Assembly: GCA_030280995.1 (NCBI GenBank)
Contig: JASXTE010000001.1
Location: forward strand, 13,177,001 to 13,241,000
Direction of reading: 5' to 3'
Source of the DNA: Hemileia vastatrix
Lineage: Eukaryota; Basidiomycota; Pucciniomycetes; Pucciniales; Zaghouaniaceae
Length of the DNA stretch: 64,000 bases
A model generated the notes under the pieces. That model saw only the letters and a list, made by a program, of their open reading frames with translations. It made no database searches and was not told the origin of the DNA. Both the position numbers and the translations under genes were made by a program. Positions 1 to 11,133 of this stretch are shown here, piece by piece (positions within the stretch are counted from its first letter, which is position 1; each line of letters begins with the position of its first letter).

Positions 1-402
1 GATACCCAGATTAATCAAAAAGCTCCACCCTTCCCAGAAGAGTGTCACAACCCATAAAACAACTAGTTCCCCCATCCCTGGTCCATCTGATGGTAAAGAA
101 CATTCATTTCTTCCTTCAACTTTAAAACTGATAACTTCTCAGTTCCTCCCTCTTCTGATAGTGATGATAACAATGTAGGATCCATTGCACCACCAACACC
201 AATGCACTTGCCCACTATCAAGGCCAAGTTCCAACAACACACATCTCAACAGAAATAACTTCTGCTTCACTACTTCCAATCCACTCCTGCTAGAGATCCA
301 CAGGACATTGAGAACAGAAGACACCTCATTCACCAGTTCAAGGCTAATTCTGAACACTTCATTTCCTCTCTTGATTCCCACTGTAATTCCACTAGTACTT
401 GA
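1..402 (+). pseudogene. Antisense gene B of E1, 3' part: C-terminal domain of a Zn2Cys6-like paralogue
   Basis: The first exon (to 92) is Ser/Pro-rich. A 50-bp intron lies at 93-142 (GTAAAG at the donor, CTTCTCAG at the acceptor, phase 1), and exon 2 runs 143-402. Exon 2 encodes YFQSTPARDPQDIENRRHL, clearly related to YFQETPANNHEDLMKRRIL in gene B of E4 (22514-23208); the intron phase is the same. A TAA at 256-258 interrupts exon 2 just before the YFQ motif, so this copy is broken. The N-terminal cysteine cluster would lie left of the window. The gene is antisense to gag-pol. Function is unknown; a DNA-binding regulator is inferred from the paralogues. Confidence 0.7.
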
Positions 403-464
403 GTTTGATTCAGAAAAGAAAAATTGACCACACCCTCTATAGGATGTAACTACAAAACAACCCT

Positions 465-1007
465 CAGTTTTAAGTCTTGGGGGACCATCCTCATTTTATA
501 GTCTTGGGGGACTCAAAAACCCTCAGTTTAAAGTCTTGGGGGACTCAAAACCTAAATCATAAACCCAGAACCAGAGATCAACCACATTAAGACACAGAGA
601 AAAAACTAACATTCTGGGGTAATTGTGAATAGAGCTGCCAGCCAATCAATTACCCCCAAACTTGCCTTTGCTGAATTCAGAGGCTCCCCCTGTGGATACC
701 CTCCACCAATCTTTCAAAACCAACTCCAACAACAAAAACTTTTCCCTCAGTTTATAGTCTTGGGGGACTTACAACCCTCAGTTTAAAGACTTGGGGGACT
801 AACACAGTGTTCAGTTTAAAGTCTTGACAGACTAATCTTGATAAAATCTTGAAACCAGCCAGTTTAAGGTCTTGGAGGACTAACAGAAACCAGATTTCAG
901 TTTAAAGTCTTGATGGACTGGTCTTGATACCATGGCTTTTTCAGTTTAGAGTCTTGAAGGACTGTCTTGATACCATAGCTTTTTCAGTTTAGAGTCTTGA
1001 TGGACTG
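465..1007 (-). repeat. Array of about 10 short stem-loops followed by TTAAACTG (E1)
   Basis: On the minus strand, units read AGTC, a six-base loop such as CCCCAA, CATCAA, CTTCAA or TGTCAA, then GACT and TTAAACTG or similar. Copies start near 465, 495, 525, 747, 779, 812, 858, 900, 945 and 985. One unit pairs GGTC with GACT (a G-U pair if RNA); two (779 and 858) have imperfect stems. The array occupies the same place as the one in E4 (21608-21935), between antisense genes B and A and upstream of gene A's start codon. Confidence 0.85.
616..656 (-). other. Conserved 10-bp stem hairpin
   Basis: GGGGTAATTG and CAATTACCCC are perfect inverted partners enclosing a loop related to GGCTGGCTGCTC. The same hairpin is at 3504-3545, 3764-3804 and, in E4, at 19599-19639; the stem sequence differs between copies with compensatory changes. 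Confidence 0.75.
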
Positions 1008-1157
1008 ACGGAATTTCACATAAAATAGATGCAGCCAATTTCATGCAGCACACCTCTACAGCCAACCTGCTGAACTTCCACCTTCACTTCATCATCTACC
1101 CATTACTGACAAAAGTCTCCTCCTATCCCTTTTCATCATCTTTTCTCACCACAGATC

Positions 1158-2709
1158 ATGGCTGGATCTCCTGATGTTAACCCTTCTACTCTCCCTTGCT
1201 TCACTGCTCCCAAGGACTATCCCTGCAAACAGTGCATCCACATGTGCAGACCTTGCACATTCGCTCTTCCAAATCCTGAATCCAAATTCTACAACAGGGC
1301 TTGTGATTCTTGCTATTCCAAAAAGAAAAGATGTGACAGAGACACCAACTACCCTATTCCTCCGCCTTCTCCTTCTAATAAATACATCTCCAGATCCCCT
1401 ACCAGATCCCCAGAGCTTGGTCCTTCCTCTTCCTCTCTATCTTCTGCTCCTTCCAGAAGATCCAGAAGCTCAGCTTCCCGCACTCTTCCCAAAAGACCAG
1501 CCTTAGCCTCACAAGAAACTGCTTTTATCTCCTCCAAATTAGCTCCAAAAGCTTCAAGATCAACTCCCAGGCTTCTAGACCGTGTCCAGGCGGCCCGCCC
1601 GCCTCACCAAACAGTGAAAATCAGGGCCAAAACTTCCAAAAATGGCCAGAAAACAGCCAAATTCATCCAGACAACAACAACAACTCAACCCAACTACCTC
1701 CTACTGCTCCCAGATCAATGCAATCCACCCTTCCAAAGTCCAAAAGCACCAAAATTTCCCAGATTTCTAAGAGACCTGCCAGAGAATCCCAAGAAGAAAC
1801 CAGAACACCACACACTGCTCCACAACAACAACTTTGTCCCCAACTAAGACAAAGAAACTACACCTCTCCTCTGTCAGCCAACTACTCTTCTGACAGTTCC
1901 ATCTCTTCAAAATCTCCATCCAGAAGAGATCAATCTGCTTCCAAATCCCCCTCTCCTGCTCCATCCTTTAACAACCCTGGTACCCCATCACCAGCACCTC
2001 CTCCAGCTGAATCCAACAGAAATAAAAACCACAACAACAACAACAATCTCACTGCTCCAACTAGGCCCCAGGAACCTCAGCATCCAATTTCACCTTCTCA
2101 GGATCCTTCAGAGGAAGACCATGAGAATCCATATCTTTCCCTAGTTGATCCACACACTATGACCATTACAAAATCGTCGGAGATCCAAATCCCAGCTGCT
2201 TACAGATTTGATGAGCTTCCAATCTGTAAGTCCCAAATTAATTATCCCATTTCTTTAACAAAAATAATTACTGATCCAATTCTTCTTGTCTAGTTGGCAC
2301 CCCTCCTCCTGAATCTATTATTGGAGTTGGCCAAACTCTTGAAACTTCTTTGACCCTGGATTATGGAGACATGAAGAAACACCTAAGCACCATGTGTTCC
2401 AACATGCTAAAAGCCTTTGCCCTCCATGGACCTTTGAATGACTTTGAAAAATCCCTGAGAAAGCGCCTGTTGGAGGACCACTGGAAAATGTCTAGGATCA
2501 TTAAGCACACCCTCCAGCACTACATTCCTGACTCTTCTTCTTCCTCCTCTGAACTTCCCTCTAATCCAATCCCTGGCCATTACAATCCCTATAATCTCTC
2601 CAGCAGGATGCACTTCAAAGAACACAGTGCTTCCCACAATCCCAACAAAAAACAAAAACGTCATCACAATCCAGACCAGCCCCCAGAAGCTTCATCATCC
2701 AGACAATGA
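1158..2709 (+). pseudogene. Antisense gene A of E1: Zn(II)2Cys6-like protein, two exons, frame broken
   Basis: It starts at the ATG at 1158 and encodes a cluster C-x2-C-x6-C-x15-C-x2-C-x6-C within the first 60 residues, the spacing of a fungal GAL4-type binuclear zinc cluster with a long middle loop and basic residues before the last Cys. A Ser/Pro/Asn-rich linker follows. The reading frame changes between about 1580 and 1720, next to a GC-rich stretch, so the gene looks frameshifted. A 68-bp GT-AG intron lies at 2226-2293 (phase 1) and exon 2 continues to 2709 with a helical domain (KRLLEDHWKM region) related to exon 2 of the E4 genes. It lies antisense between pol and gene B. A transcription factor-like role is inferred; no target is known. 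Confidence 0.7.
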
Positions 2710-3503
2710 GCTCCTGAAAAAAGATTAGAAACATAATAATAATATAAAACAATTAATAAAAATAATTTCAAATTTTTTTTTTTAAGGTACTAACTAATAT
2801 ATTAAATTAAAAATTTATAAATAAAATGAAATAAAATATAATATAAAAAATAATACAAATGGTATCCCCCAGCCAATTGATGAGCTGATCCCCTGATACC
2901 TTACCCACATCCAAGTGCACCTTGATGTGGATACATAATTAAATATTTTAAATGATTAAGAGAAACAAAAAACAAAAATTTAGAAATTCAGAAGATAACA
3001 AAAATAATGAAACACAGAAATAAATGAAATAAATAATAAATAAATAATAAAAAAAAGAAAATAGCATTGCCTGGCCAATTGATGAGCCTTTCCCCACCAA
3101 TGCTTGCCCACATCCAGTTGACCCTGATGTGGCAACACCCTATGTTTTTGATTTTATAATTTTAAACAACCCCCATAAAAAAATTAAAAGAAAAAAAGAG
3201 AAAAAATAAAATAATCTAAAACTGCTATCTAGCAAAAACATAACTGCAAAATCAAAGACAGTCCAGCTCCATAGATGATCCAATAAGGGAAAGTCCGATC
3301 CATAGAAATGATCACTGGGTGGACTCCCTCCAATAAGTAAAAATGATGGGAGACCACCAGTGATCCACCACCAATCTGAAAGAACCAAAGATAAAGAATC
3401 CTGTCCCAAACCAGTTTAAAGTCAAAGTGGACTTGAAACCTGAATAATAAACAACAGAACTAGAATTCAACTAGGAAAAACAAAGACTTGAAACAGACAT
3501 TCT

Positions 3504-3545
3504 GGGGTAACTGTTCTACAGAGCAGCCAGCTCATCAGTTACCCC
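3504..3545 (-). other. Conserved 10-bp stem hairpin
   Basis: GGGGTAACTG pairs with CAGTTACCCC around a loop containing the complement of GCTGGCTGCTCT. Compared with 616-656 (GGGGTAATTG and CAATTACCCC) the stem differs at both partners of one pair, a compensatory change. Confidence 0.75.
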
Positions 3546-3763
3546 CACACTTTCCAAAATAAAATTTAGAAGCCCCCCTGGGTACCTTCTAACAAAAAAT
3601 GCAACATCCAACAGAAAAACCAAAACCAATAAACAGTGAAGAGTCCAGCACTTGACAACCAGAGGAAATTCCAGTTTAAAGTCATAGAGGACTAAAACCT
3701 GTGAAAAGAAACCAATACTAGGGTTCAATCAAATTAAGAGAAAGGGTTGGAAACAGACAATCT

Positions 3764-3804
3764 GGGGTAACTGTTGATAGAGCAGCCAGCCCATCAGTCA
3801 CCCC
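3764..3804 (-). other. Conserved 10-bp stem hairpin, second copy in tandem
   Basis: GGGGTAACTG and CAGTCACCCC flank a loop nearly identical to that at 3504-3545. One pair becomes a G-U type wobble. The copy lies about 260 bp from the previous one, so the segment 3400-3700 looks tandemly duplicated. Confidence 0.7.
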
Positions 3805-3944
3805 TACACTTGCCAAGATCAAATCTAGAAGCCCCACCCATGGGTACTTTCTAACAAAAAGTTTCCAACACAAAAGTTGCTCTGCAACACCACGAAATTC
3901 CAAAACAAAAAAAGAATGTTCCATAGTTTATCCTCATTGCGGAT

Positions 3945-6900
3945 TCAATCTTCTTCATGCCTAGTGCCTCTGGGATAAAACCTCTTCACTTGGTCTGCAG
4001 CCACCCTCTTTTTCAAGACTGCACCATCCAACTCTTCCAAAACATAAGAACCTCCAGACGCCTGAGATCTGACTCTGTAAGGTCCATTCCATCTGTCAGA
4101 AAACATTTTCCCCCACTGACTCTCCAAACTTCTATTATACACCAAAACCAAACAACCAGGTATCAAAGGATTCCTGAGTCTATGAGCCAACTTCTTGTCC
4201 CAGTATCTGACTGATTGATTCCTAATCTTCATCATTCTAGAGTATGCCTTCTCCTGACATTCCTCTCTACATTCCAACTGTTGCATCCTGGAACAGAGAA
4301 AATCTTCTGTTGAGTGCACGTCATCCCAATCAATTCCAAGATAAGAGACAGCTTCCAAGTCCACTAGTAGAACGGCTTTTTGGCCAAACATCAACTCATA
4401 AGGAGAATGGCCAGTTGTCTTCTTCACAGTGACCCTATCAGCAAATAACACCAAGGGTAAATAATGCCTCCACTTTTCGCCACTATCTCCACACATCTTC
4501 ACCAAAGCATTCTTGATAACTTGATGGCCTCTTTCAACCATGCCTTCAGCTTCAGAATAATAAGGTGTAGCCACTCTAACTTTAGAAGCAACACTAGCCA
4601 CAGCTTCTTTAAATTTGGCACCAAACTCCGGCCCACCATCAACAGTCACCAACTTCATCAACCCATACCTATAAATCCACTCCTTCTTCAAAAACTCTGC
4701 CACATTCTTGGCAGTCAAATTAACCAGAGGCACTGCCTCAACCCAACCAGACAAATCATCCCTAGCAACAATCAAGTATTTATACCTGCCCTCTTTAATA
4801 TGGACAGCATCCAGACTGACCCTTCCAAAAACAGTTGATTCACCAGTAGCACGGCCCACCTTATTAGGTTTTAAGTGACTTCTTCTTTGACATTCTTCAC
4901 AAGATTGAACCCAACCCTGCACAGACAACTTCATACCTGGCCACCAAAATCTGTCTGATACTCTTCTATAAGTCTCCCCAAAGCCTCTATGACCAAGGTC
5001 TTCATGCAAAGACTTCAAAACCAATTCTTGACCCTTCTTATGAGTCACCACCACTTGAGGGTTTGGATGTCTCCTCCTCATCAACCGCCTTCCTGACACA
5101 TAGAATCCAGGACTCTTCTTCTTGATTGCCGACCAAGTATCATCATCACAACTATCTGGCCTCTCCAAGGTCAACAGATATTCCACCAAAATAAAATAAA
5201 ACCCAGACTGACCCCAGGTCTCATCTTCAAAATCCAACAAAACAAAATCCAAGGGTACAATTCTGTCACCAAAATCACCAGTATGAACATGAGCCAATTG
5301 AGCAGCCCAACCAGGACACCAATCCTTAAATTTTGGCATGTCCTTCTCTTTCCACTGAACCTTGTGAGAATCCAGTTCACTAACAAAAACACCCTTTTCC
5401 AATTTTGAGCTGTCGCAAACAACAACTCCATCTTCATCAACAAAAACATCCTGATAACCAGAATCAAGATCAGATCCAGCCAGTTTAGCATCTTGGGGGA
5501 GGTCAGAAAAATCTTCAGCACCCTTTGTGCTGGCCCTAACCACTGGAACATCCTCATCAAATTCTTCAGCCTCAGAATCTTCATCTGTAGGTGGCCTCCT
5601 TGATAATCCATCAGGCATAGTAAAAGTTTTACCTGGTTTGTGTACCAGGTCAAAAGAAAAATGTTGAATAAATGCCACCCACCTAGTCATTGGAGCATTT
5701 GGAAGACTAGGTGTATTGATCATCTGAACCAAAGATTTTGCATCCACCTGCAGCTCAAAATTCTGCCCCCACAAAACCGTCTGTAGCTTCTTTATAATTT
5801 TAGCTACGCCACACAATTCCAACTTAGGTTGAGAATACCTAGATTCCACCTCATTAAACACCACAGACTCATATCTTACTGGCCTGACCCTCCCAGTCTT
5901 ATCCTCCTGAGAAAAAACAGCACCAGCAGCAATATAACTTGAATCCACTGCCAGATAAATTTTTCCAGCACCAACCCCATAATCTAACTTGTGAAGAAAA
6001 ATATCTTAACCAACAACCTTTTTCAACTTCTGAAAAGCCTCTTCACACTCTTCAGTCCATTCCCAATCTGCATCTTTTCTGGTCAACCTCCTTAAAGGTG
6101 AAGCCAACAAAGAAAAATCCTTAATAAAAATCCTGACATATACACATACACCCAAAAATCCCCTGACTTCAGTAGTATTTTTAGGCCTTGGCCATGACTG
6201 GATTTTATTAATCTTCTTCTTCGCCATAATCCTTCCCTTTTTACATACCACATGACCCAGAATTTCCAAAGCAGGAACACAACAACAGAATTTTGACCCT
6301 GAAATGGTCAAACCAGCCTCTTCAATCCTAAACAACACTCTCTCTAGAGTTATTGCATATTCCCACACAAACCTCCTTATGCCAGGGTTCTACGCTAACA
6401 CTTCATTACCATAATCAGTGGATGGTCCTTTAATTCCACCATCATCAATAAAAATACCAGCATGAGTAGGAACCTCATCCTGCAAAATCCAAGCCATCTG
6501 TGCTTGATAAACTGCCACTGAATTAGTTGCTCCTTGAGGCAACCTAGTGAGCTGAAATCTTCCCAAAGAAGTCTCAAAAGTTGTGAGAGGCCTTGAATAC
6601 GTATGGAGTTCCCTCTCATCATAACCACCCATAATATCACCCAAACCATAACACACCCTTCCAGCAAAAGCTTCAACAAAATCCTCTGCACTTGGTGGCA
6701 TACCAGCGTCCTTGATAGTGACTCTATTCAAGGCTCTAAGATCATGAACCACCCTCAACTTCACATTCTGCTTTTTTACACAGAAAACCGGACTTGAGTA
6801 GCTGGAAGTTGATTGTATGTATAACCCAGTCCTGCCTCTTTCCCTAACAATCTCTACAAAATCCTCTCTAATAGCGGCTGGAATCGGAATAGGTTTGATT

Positions 6901-8129
6901 TGCCAAGGTTCATGACAAACCACAGGAATCAAGTAGGGTTCTCCATAAGAGTGCTTCAATACACCCCTTTCCTCCTCAACAAACGCCACAGCTTCTTCCC
7001 TTAGCACAATAACGTGCAAAAACAACTTCTTTTCTTCCTCAGACAACCACCCATCAGGACCAAAATTAACAACTTTCAACCTTTCCACGGTCACCCTAGC
7101 CGTCTCTATAAATTCTGGAGGATTCTTCACCAAAGGAGTACAGTACGTATCTCTCGACAAAGGCGGTCTCTTCAAAGGCGGATTCAAGCCCACAGGCATA
7201 GGCTCATTGACAGGCCTAATCTTCTGCGCTACCTTCTTATACTTTTCAGCTCCACCTTCAACTTGAGGGATCTTCAGGAATTCTTCACCACCAGACCTGG
7301 AACAAAAACCAAGGGTTTCCCCATTGCTCACATGTGTGGTCAAGGTAATGTTTTTGAAAGGTGTAGAAGAAACCCTAGCAGTGCACAATTGGGAGGACTT
7401 ACTTTTACACCCCAATCTCACCACTCCAAAACTTTTCCACAATTCCACATCTTCATCCTCACTTCCGACTTCCAAATCTTCAAATCTTGATTCATCTTCT
7501 GAATCACACCTTCTAAAATTGTGCAGTTTATCCTCATGCTGGAGGCCCAAAAATAAATCTTGATGATCTTCTCTCTTCATAATTTTCTGCAGTTTAACCT
7601 CATGCTGGAGGCCCAAAGATTGATCTTGATGATCTTCCCAAAAATATTTTGCATCTTTTTTCTTCATTATCTTCAGATTTTTTTCTTGATTTTCTTGAAT
7701 TATCTTGAAATTTTTATCTTCTTTTCTTGAGTTTTCTTCTGACCTACAAAAATAACCAGGGGTTTCCCCAATGCTCACGGGTGTGGCCCAGGTAATGTTT
7801 TTGAAAGGTTTAGAAGAAATCCTAGCGGTGCACAATTGGGAGGACTTACTTTTAGACCCCAATCTCACCGCCCCAAAACTTTTCCGCATATCTTTCAATA
7901 AAGATATATAACCAATCTTCTTCTTTGAACTTGAATTAAAAATAATTAAGAATATTGAGAGAGAACAGAGACTTGATAAAAAACTTGATGAATACTTGCA
8001 GAGAAGAGAAAAATTAAAAAGAGAAAGTTGAAAATCCACTTGGTATATCTCCAAGGGAGCTGACCTACTACAACCTGGGATTTCCTCATCTTGGGGAGAG
8101 GTTGTAGCACTAGGGTGATTAGCACTCAT
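3945..8129 (-). pseudogene. pol: Pol polyprotein of E1 (RT, RNase H, integrase), broken by two nonsense codons
   Basis: One frame runs from the ATG at 8129 to 3945, stopped at 6390-6392 (TAG where E4 has a Glu codon) and near 6006 (TAA where E4 has Lys). Order: variable N-terminus containing in-frame hairpin repeats at about 7525-7605; reverse transcriptase with motif GDIMGGYDER and a FIDDGG active site (about 6430-6660); RNase H with VDSS (about 5940); integrase with an HHCC zinc motif (about 4860-5010) and the DDE core (LDAVH, VDGGPEFG, EGMVERG). There is no chromodomain; the C-terminus ends RFYPRGTRHEED. Pol is in the -1 frame relative to gag. It would copy and integrate the element but cannot do so as it stands. 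Confidence 0.88.
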
Positions 8130-10531
8130 TACTCTAAAAAATACAGACTCTCAATAGAGCCTGAGCCGCACTCCAAAAAACCAGAGGCAGCACCCACTTC
8201 CTTCCTTCTCCTGCAGCAGTCCATGCACTGGCACATTGAAGATAAAGCAGGCCTAGTCTCCCAACCATCCTCTCCAGGGGATGATAACCTCATGTGAAGC
8301 CTCCTTTTGTCTTCACCAGTCAACTCCAAACTGATTCCCAAATCAAATTGATAACCAATTCTTGCCTGAAAAACCATCAAGAATGGCCCACCCAAAACTG
8401 CTTTTACATTACCTTTAGCAATGTAAAAATGAACCTTCCCTGAGGCTCCTCCAACATCTAACTTCACAAACTCTGAAGTTCCAACAAATTCAGTGACATG
8501 GCCACCAATCCCTCTCAAATTCCCACCAATACCAGTTTTGATGGGGAGGCCCATATGAGTTGCCTCAAACAAAGAAATCAGGTTTATCTGAGAACCTGAA
8601 TCCACCAATGCCCTTGCCTCCCTGCCATTCAGAGTGACATTGACATATCCCAGAGGAGCAGAAAAATGAGTTTCCAACCGCTCACCAAACTTTTCAGCAG
8701 AATCACAAATGTATTCTACCTCACCAGAAGAAACCCTTCTCCTGGTCAACAACTTTTTCTGCCTTTCAGCCAACCCTGGACTGATAGCATACAATTCCCC
8801 ATAAGATAGGGAAACCTGACCCTGATTCATCCTTTCCAGGACAGATTCTATAACATTAACTTGACCAGACACTACTGGCCTCTCAAAGTGAGCCCTTGGC
8901 TTCACCACCTTGGTCCTAGAAGCTTCTTGAGGACCAGCACCACCAACAGATTTACCATTAACAGGAACCAAACCAGATCCCTCACCAGAACCTCTGACTC
9001 CAGCAGGCTTTGGCAATGAAGCCAAAGGGACATCCTCCTCAGAGTCAGAATCCACCTCCATTGGCATTGGCTCACCATTCATATCCAATGCGCCAAAACT
9101 AGGGTGGCCCATATCAGCCATACCCTTCTGAATCTTGTACAGCTCCTCTTTTCTGTACCTCTTCCTAGCTGCACTCATCTTAGGATCCCCCTTTGAGGCA
9201 TTTGGCTTTGGTTGGGCCTGAGACCTGCTCTTAGGTCTTCCCACCTTCCCTGCTTCCACATCATAAACACCAGCCAAGCATTCACCACTTGACTGTCCAC
9301 CACAAGAATACAACTCCAAACCACCAAAGGAAGTAGAAAAAGAGACCTTATTGACCTCCTTCACCTTTCCCTTGACGTCCTCATCTACCTTAACAGAAGA
9401 CTTCCCCTGATCAGGAATCTCCTCAAACCTTGGCCTCCTTTGATTTAGACCACCCCTTCTCCTGACCAAATCCATAGGAGCCTGCCCCTCACTGGGCTTC
9501 CCAAAAGAACTGTCAGGGAACTTAAAAACCCTGCCATCAAACTTCACTTTTCCTTCAGACACATCTCTGTTCAGTGCCCAACAATCATTGGACCTGTGCC
9601 CCCTCCTACTGCAATAAGACCAAACCCAAGGATCACTCCTACCAGCCCTCCTTTCAAAATCTCTAGGCTGAGAAGGTGCCTTATTAACCTTCTTGGCCTC
9701 CTGAACAAAAATGTGCAGCTGCTTTGTAAGATCAGCCAACTGCTCCACCATTGGGTCCCTCTCCTGTTTGGGAACCTGCACCAAATTTTTCTCCTCCTTC
9801 TTCTCCCTAACTTCCTCTTCAGCCAAAGCCTCACTGACCTTGCTGACATATTTGGCACACCCCTCCTGATAGGTGTCCACAGCCAATAACTTCAAATGGG
9901 CCTCAACAGCCTCCTTCACCTTATCCAAGGCAGGCAACTTCTGATCCCCATTAGAAAGAGTCTTCATCAATTCCTTTCTTGACAGCTCCTTCAACACATC
10001 CATCCTGACATCTCTAGCCAGGGCAGACCAAAAAACATCCTTGGAAGCATTTTCATGAGCCAGCTCCTCCACTTCCACCAAATATTCCACCACAGGATCA
10101 AACTGTAGCAGAAACTTCCTGTAACTATGCAAGTTACCAACACCACCATAAGATTTCCATTCACTGACAACCTTGTTCAGATCCACCATAGTGAACCTGA
10201 CACCCCATCTATCCACCATTTCCCTACACAACAATTTCCAATCCCTCTTCTTGTAGCCAGACATGGCCACAATCTCCTTCTCCACTGACCTATCACCAAT
10301 GAAGAAGATAATCTGCTTCACCATGTCCAGGTAGGAAGCACCATCCACTCCAGCAGCAGTTTCATACTTCTCTAGAAACCACTTGACATCCTCCCCATTA
10401 AACTTGGTACCATCCCAAGTTTTAATCCTCACACACTCCCTAACCATCACAGAAGGAGGACCATCCCCCCCACTGACAGTCACCACAGGAATAGCAGAAC
10501 CAGAAGCCATTCCTCCAGACCAAAACACCAA
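8129..10531 (-). CDS. gag: Gag with C-terminal aspartic protease (E1)
   Basis: Open for 800 codons. The N-terminal capsid-like half is followed by a zinc knuckle, a Ser/Glu-rich linker and a retropepsin with ALVDSGSQINLIS (about residue 650). A Cys-rich tail (MCQCMDCC) precedes the stop. The first Cys of the knuckle is Trp here (W-x2-C-x4-H-x4-C), while E4 has the normal C-x2-C-x4-H-x4-C. Gag would form the particle and package the RNA; the protease matures it. The stop codon TAA overlaps the pol ATG by one base (TAATG), and a U UUU UUA heptamer lies one codon before the stop. Homologous to gag of E4 over its whole length. I used the ATG at 10531, about 70 bp inside the LTR boundary. Confidence 0.88.
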   Translation of the reverse strand: MVFWSGGMASGSAIPVVTVSGGDGPPSVMVRECVRIKTWDGTKFNGEDVKWFLEKYETAAGVDGASYLDMVKQIIFFIGDRSVEKEIVAMSGYKKRDWKLLCREMVDRWGVRFTMVDLNKVVSEWKSYGGVGNLHSYRKFLLQFDPVVEYLVEVEELAHENASKDVFWSALARDVRMDVLKELSRKELMKTLSNGDQKLPALDKVKEAVEAHLKLLAVDTYQEGCAKYVSKVSEALAEEEVREKKEEKNLVQVPKQERDPMVEQLADLTKQLHIFVQEAKKVNKAPSQPRDFERRAGRSDPWVWSYCSRRGHRSNDCWALNRDVSEGKVKFDGRVFKFPDSSFGKPSEGQAPMDLVRRRGGLNQRRPRFEEIPDQGKSSVKVDEDVKGKVKEVNKVSFSTSFGGLELYSCGGQSSGECLAGVYDVEAGKVGRPKSRSQAQPKPNASKGDPKMSAARKRYRKEELYKIQKGMADMGHPSFGALDMNGEPMPMEVDSDSEEDVPLASLPKPAGVRGSGEGSGLVPVNGKSVGGAGPQEASRTKVVKPRAHFERPVVSGQVNVIESVLERMNQGQVSLSYGELYAISPGLAERQKKLLTRRRVSSGEVEYICDSAEKFGERLETHFSAPLGYVNVTLNGREARALVDSGSQINLISLFEATHMGLPIKTGIGGNLRGIGGHVTEFVGTSEFVKLDVGGASGKVHFYIAKGNVKAVLGGPFLMVFQARIGYQFDLGISLELTGEDKRRLHMRLSSPGEDGWETRPALSSMCQCMDCCRRRKEVGAASGFLECGSGSIESLYFLE
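8135..8141 (-). promoter_or_regulatory. -1 ribosomal frameshift heptamer U UUU UUA (E1)
   Basis: In the gag frame the end reads TAT TTT TTA GAG TAA. The heptamer T TTT TTA is a canonical -1 slippery site, and pol is in the -1 frame with no stop between. E4 has T TTT TTG at the same codons. A stop-start overlap (TAATG) at 8129 could also allow reinitiation. Confidence 0.65.
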
Positions 10532-10580
10532 AAAGAGCCAACCAAAGAAAACAGAGATTCCAAAGAACTAGCAAGTTCTA

Positions 10581-10597
10581 CCCCATGTTGGGCTCCA
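10581..10597 (-). other. Primer-binding site of E1
   Basis: On the minus strand TGGAGCCCAACATGGGG begins four bases after the LTR end TGTCTACA. It matches the PBS of E4 (TGGCGCCCAACATGGGG) at all but one position, so both probably use the same tRNA primer. Which tRNA I cannot say. Confidence 0.75.
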
Positions 10598-10601
10598 GAA
10601 A

Positions 10602-11129
10602 TGTAGACAATCCTATAGTACTAGCTATAGGCCTTGACCAAGGGAGTTGGAGAAAAACCAGAGAGAAAATCCCCTGTCCCTTTAGAAAAATAGAGTGAGA
10701 TTTACTTGCTAAATTAAGTTGGTTCCTGTTTTTCTAAAGCTCCTGTTTAACACACTTGACTTCTTGATGAGCCAAGAAAGTAGTCCCCAGATAGACTACC
10801 AGACCAAAGAACTGAAATGTAGAACAAAGTCCACACCAGAGACAGCAAAGATACTTGATGTAGGCTGCAAATCCACACCAGAGACAGCAATAATACTTGC
10901 TATAGCTTGCAAGACTATAACAGAGAAAACAGTTGCCAAAGTTGAGTTAAATGAAGAACTTACTTGCAACAAACACAGTCAATTGTGGCCAGAAAACAGT
11001 GAAAACTGAGTGAGGAACAATGATATCACTTCCGGATGGTTGTATGATGATTAAGGTTGCCCCAAACTGTCTTATTCACTATGTACACACAGACCACTAA
11101 CTAAGAGCCCATGCGCACCCACCAATCTG
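10602..11129 (-). repeat. 5' LTR of E1, interrupted by E4
   Basis: The LTR end (TCTACA on the minus strand) abuts the PBS. The sequence continues rightwards until E4 interrupts it at 11130, and homology resumes at 24505. A diverged inverted copy is at about 27217-27558; both contain the stretch reading TTTTCTAAAGGGACAGGGGA. The outer LTR end is not clearly resolved. It contains a tandem pair with CCACACCAGAGACAGCAA at about 10831 and 10872. Confidence 0.7.
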
Positions 11130-11133
11130 GCGC

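Larger units (their letters stand above)
2710..3944 (-). other. Non-coding structured region between pol and antisense gene A (E1)
   Basis: No credible gene. It holds A/T-rich stretches and a chain of inverted repeats shared with E4 (19144-20491): CCACATC paired with GATGTGG at 2905-2930 and 3108-3132; a long hairpin at 3309-3365 ending in GATCACTGG and CCAGTGATC; the 10-bp stem hairpins at 3504-3545 and 3764-3804; and short stem-loop units at about 3411-3434 and 3671-3693. Preservation of pairing between two diverged elements suggests a structured RNA or a set of protein-binding sites. Confidence 0.7.
1..11129 (-). mobile_element. E1: Ty3/Gypsy retrotransposon, old copy, cut by the window start
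   Basis: Read on the minus strand it runs LTR (from 10602), PBS (10581-10597), gag (10531-8129), pol (to 3945), a hairpin-rich non-coding region, then two genes on the opposite strand (2709-1158 and 402-1) with a hairpin array between them. The order matches the intact element E4 at 11134-24500 piece by piece. Pol has two nonsense codons and both antisense genes carry lesions, so this is a decayed copy. Its 3' LTR lies outside the window. The 5' LTR was later split by the insertion of E4. Confidence 0.85.

Noticed and set aside
465..1007. CRISPR-like regularly spaced short repeats
   Set aside because: Eukaryotic retroelement context, repeats degenerate with unequal spacing, no cas genes; better explained as stem-loop units of the element.
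3945..8129. Several plus-strand ORFs opposite E1 pol and gag
   Set aside because: They are antisense shadows of the real frames, unlike genes A and B, which have conserved introns and motifs in both elements.
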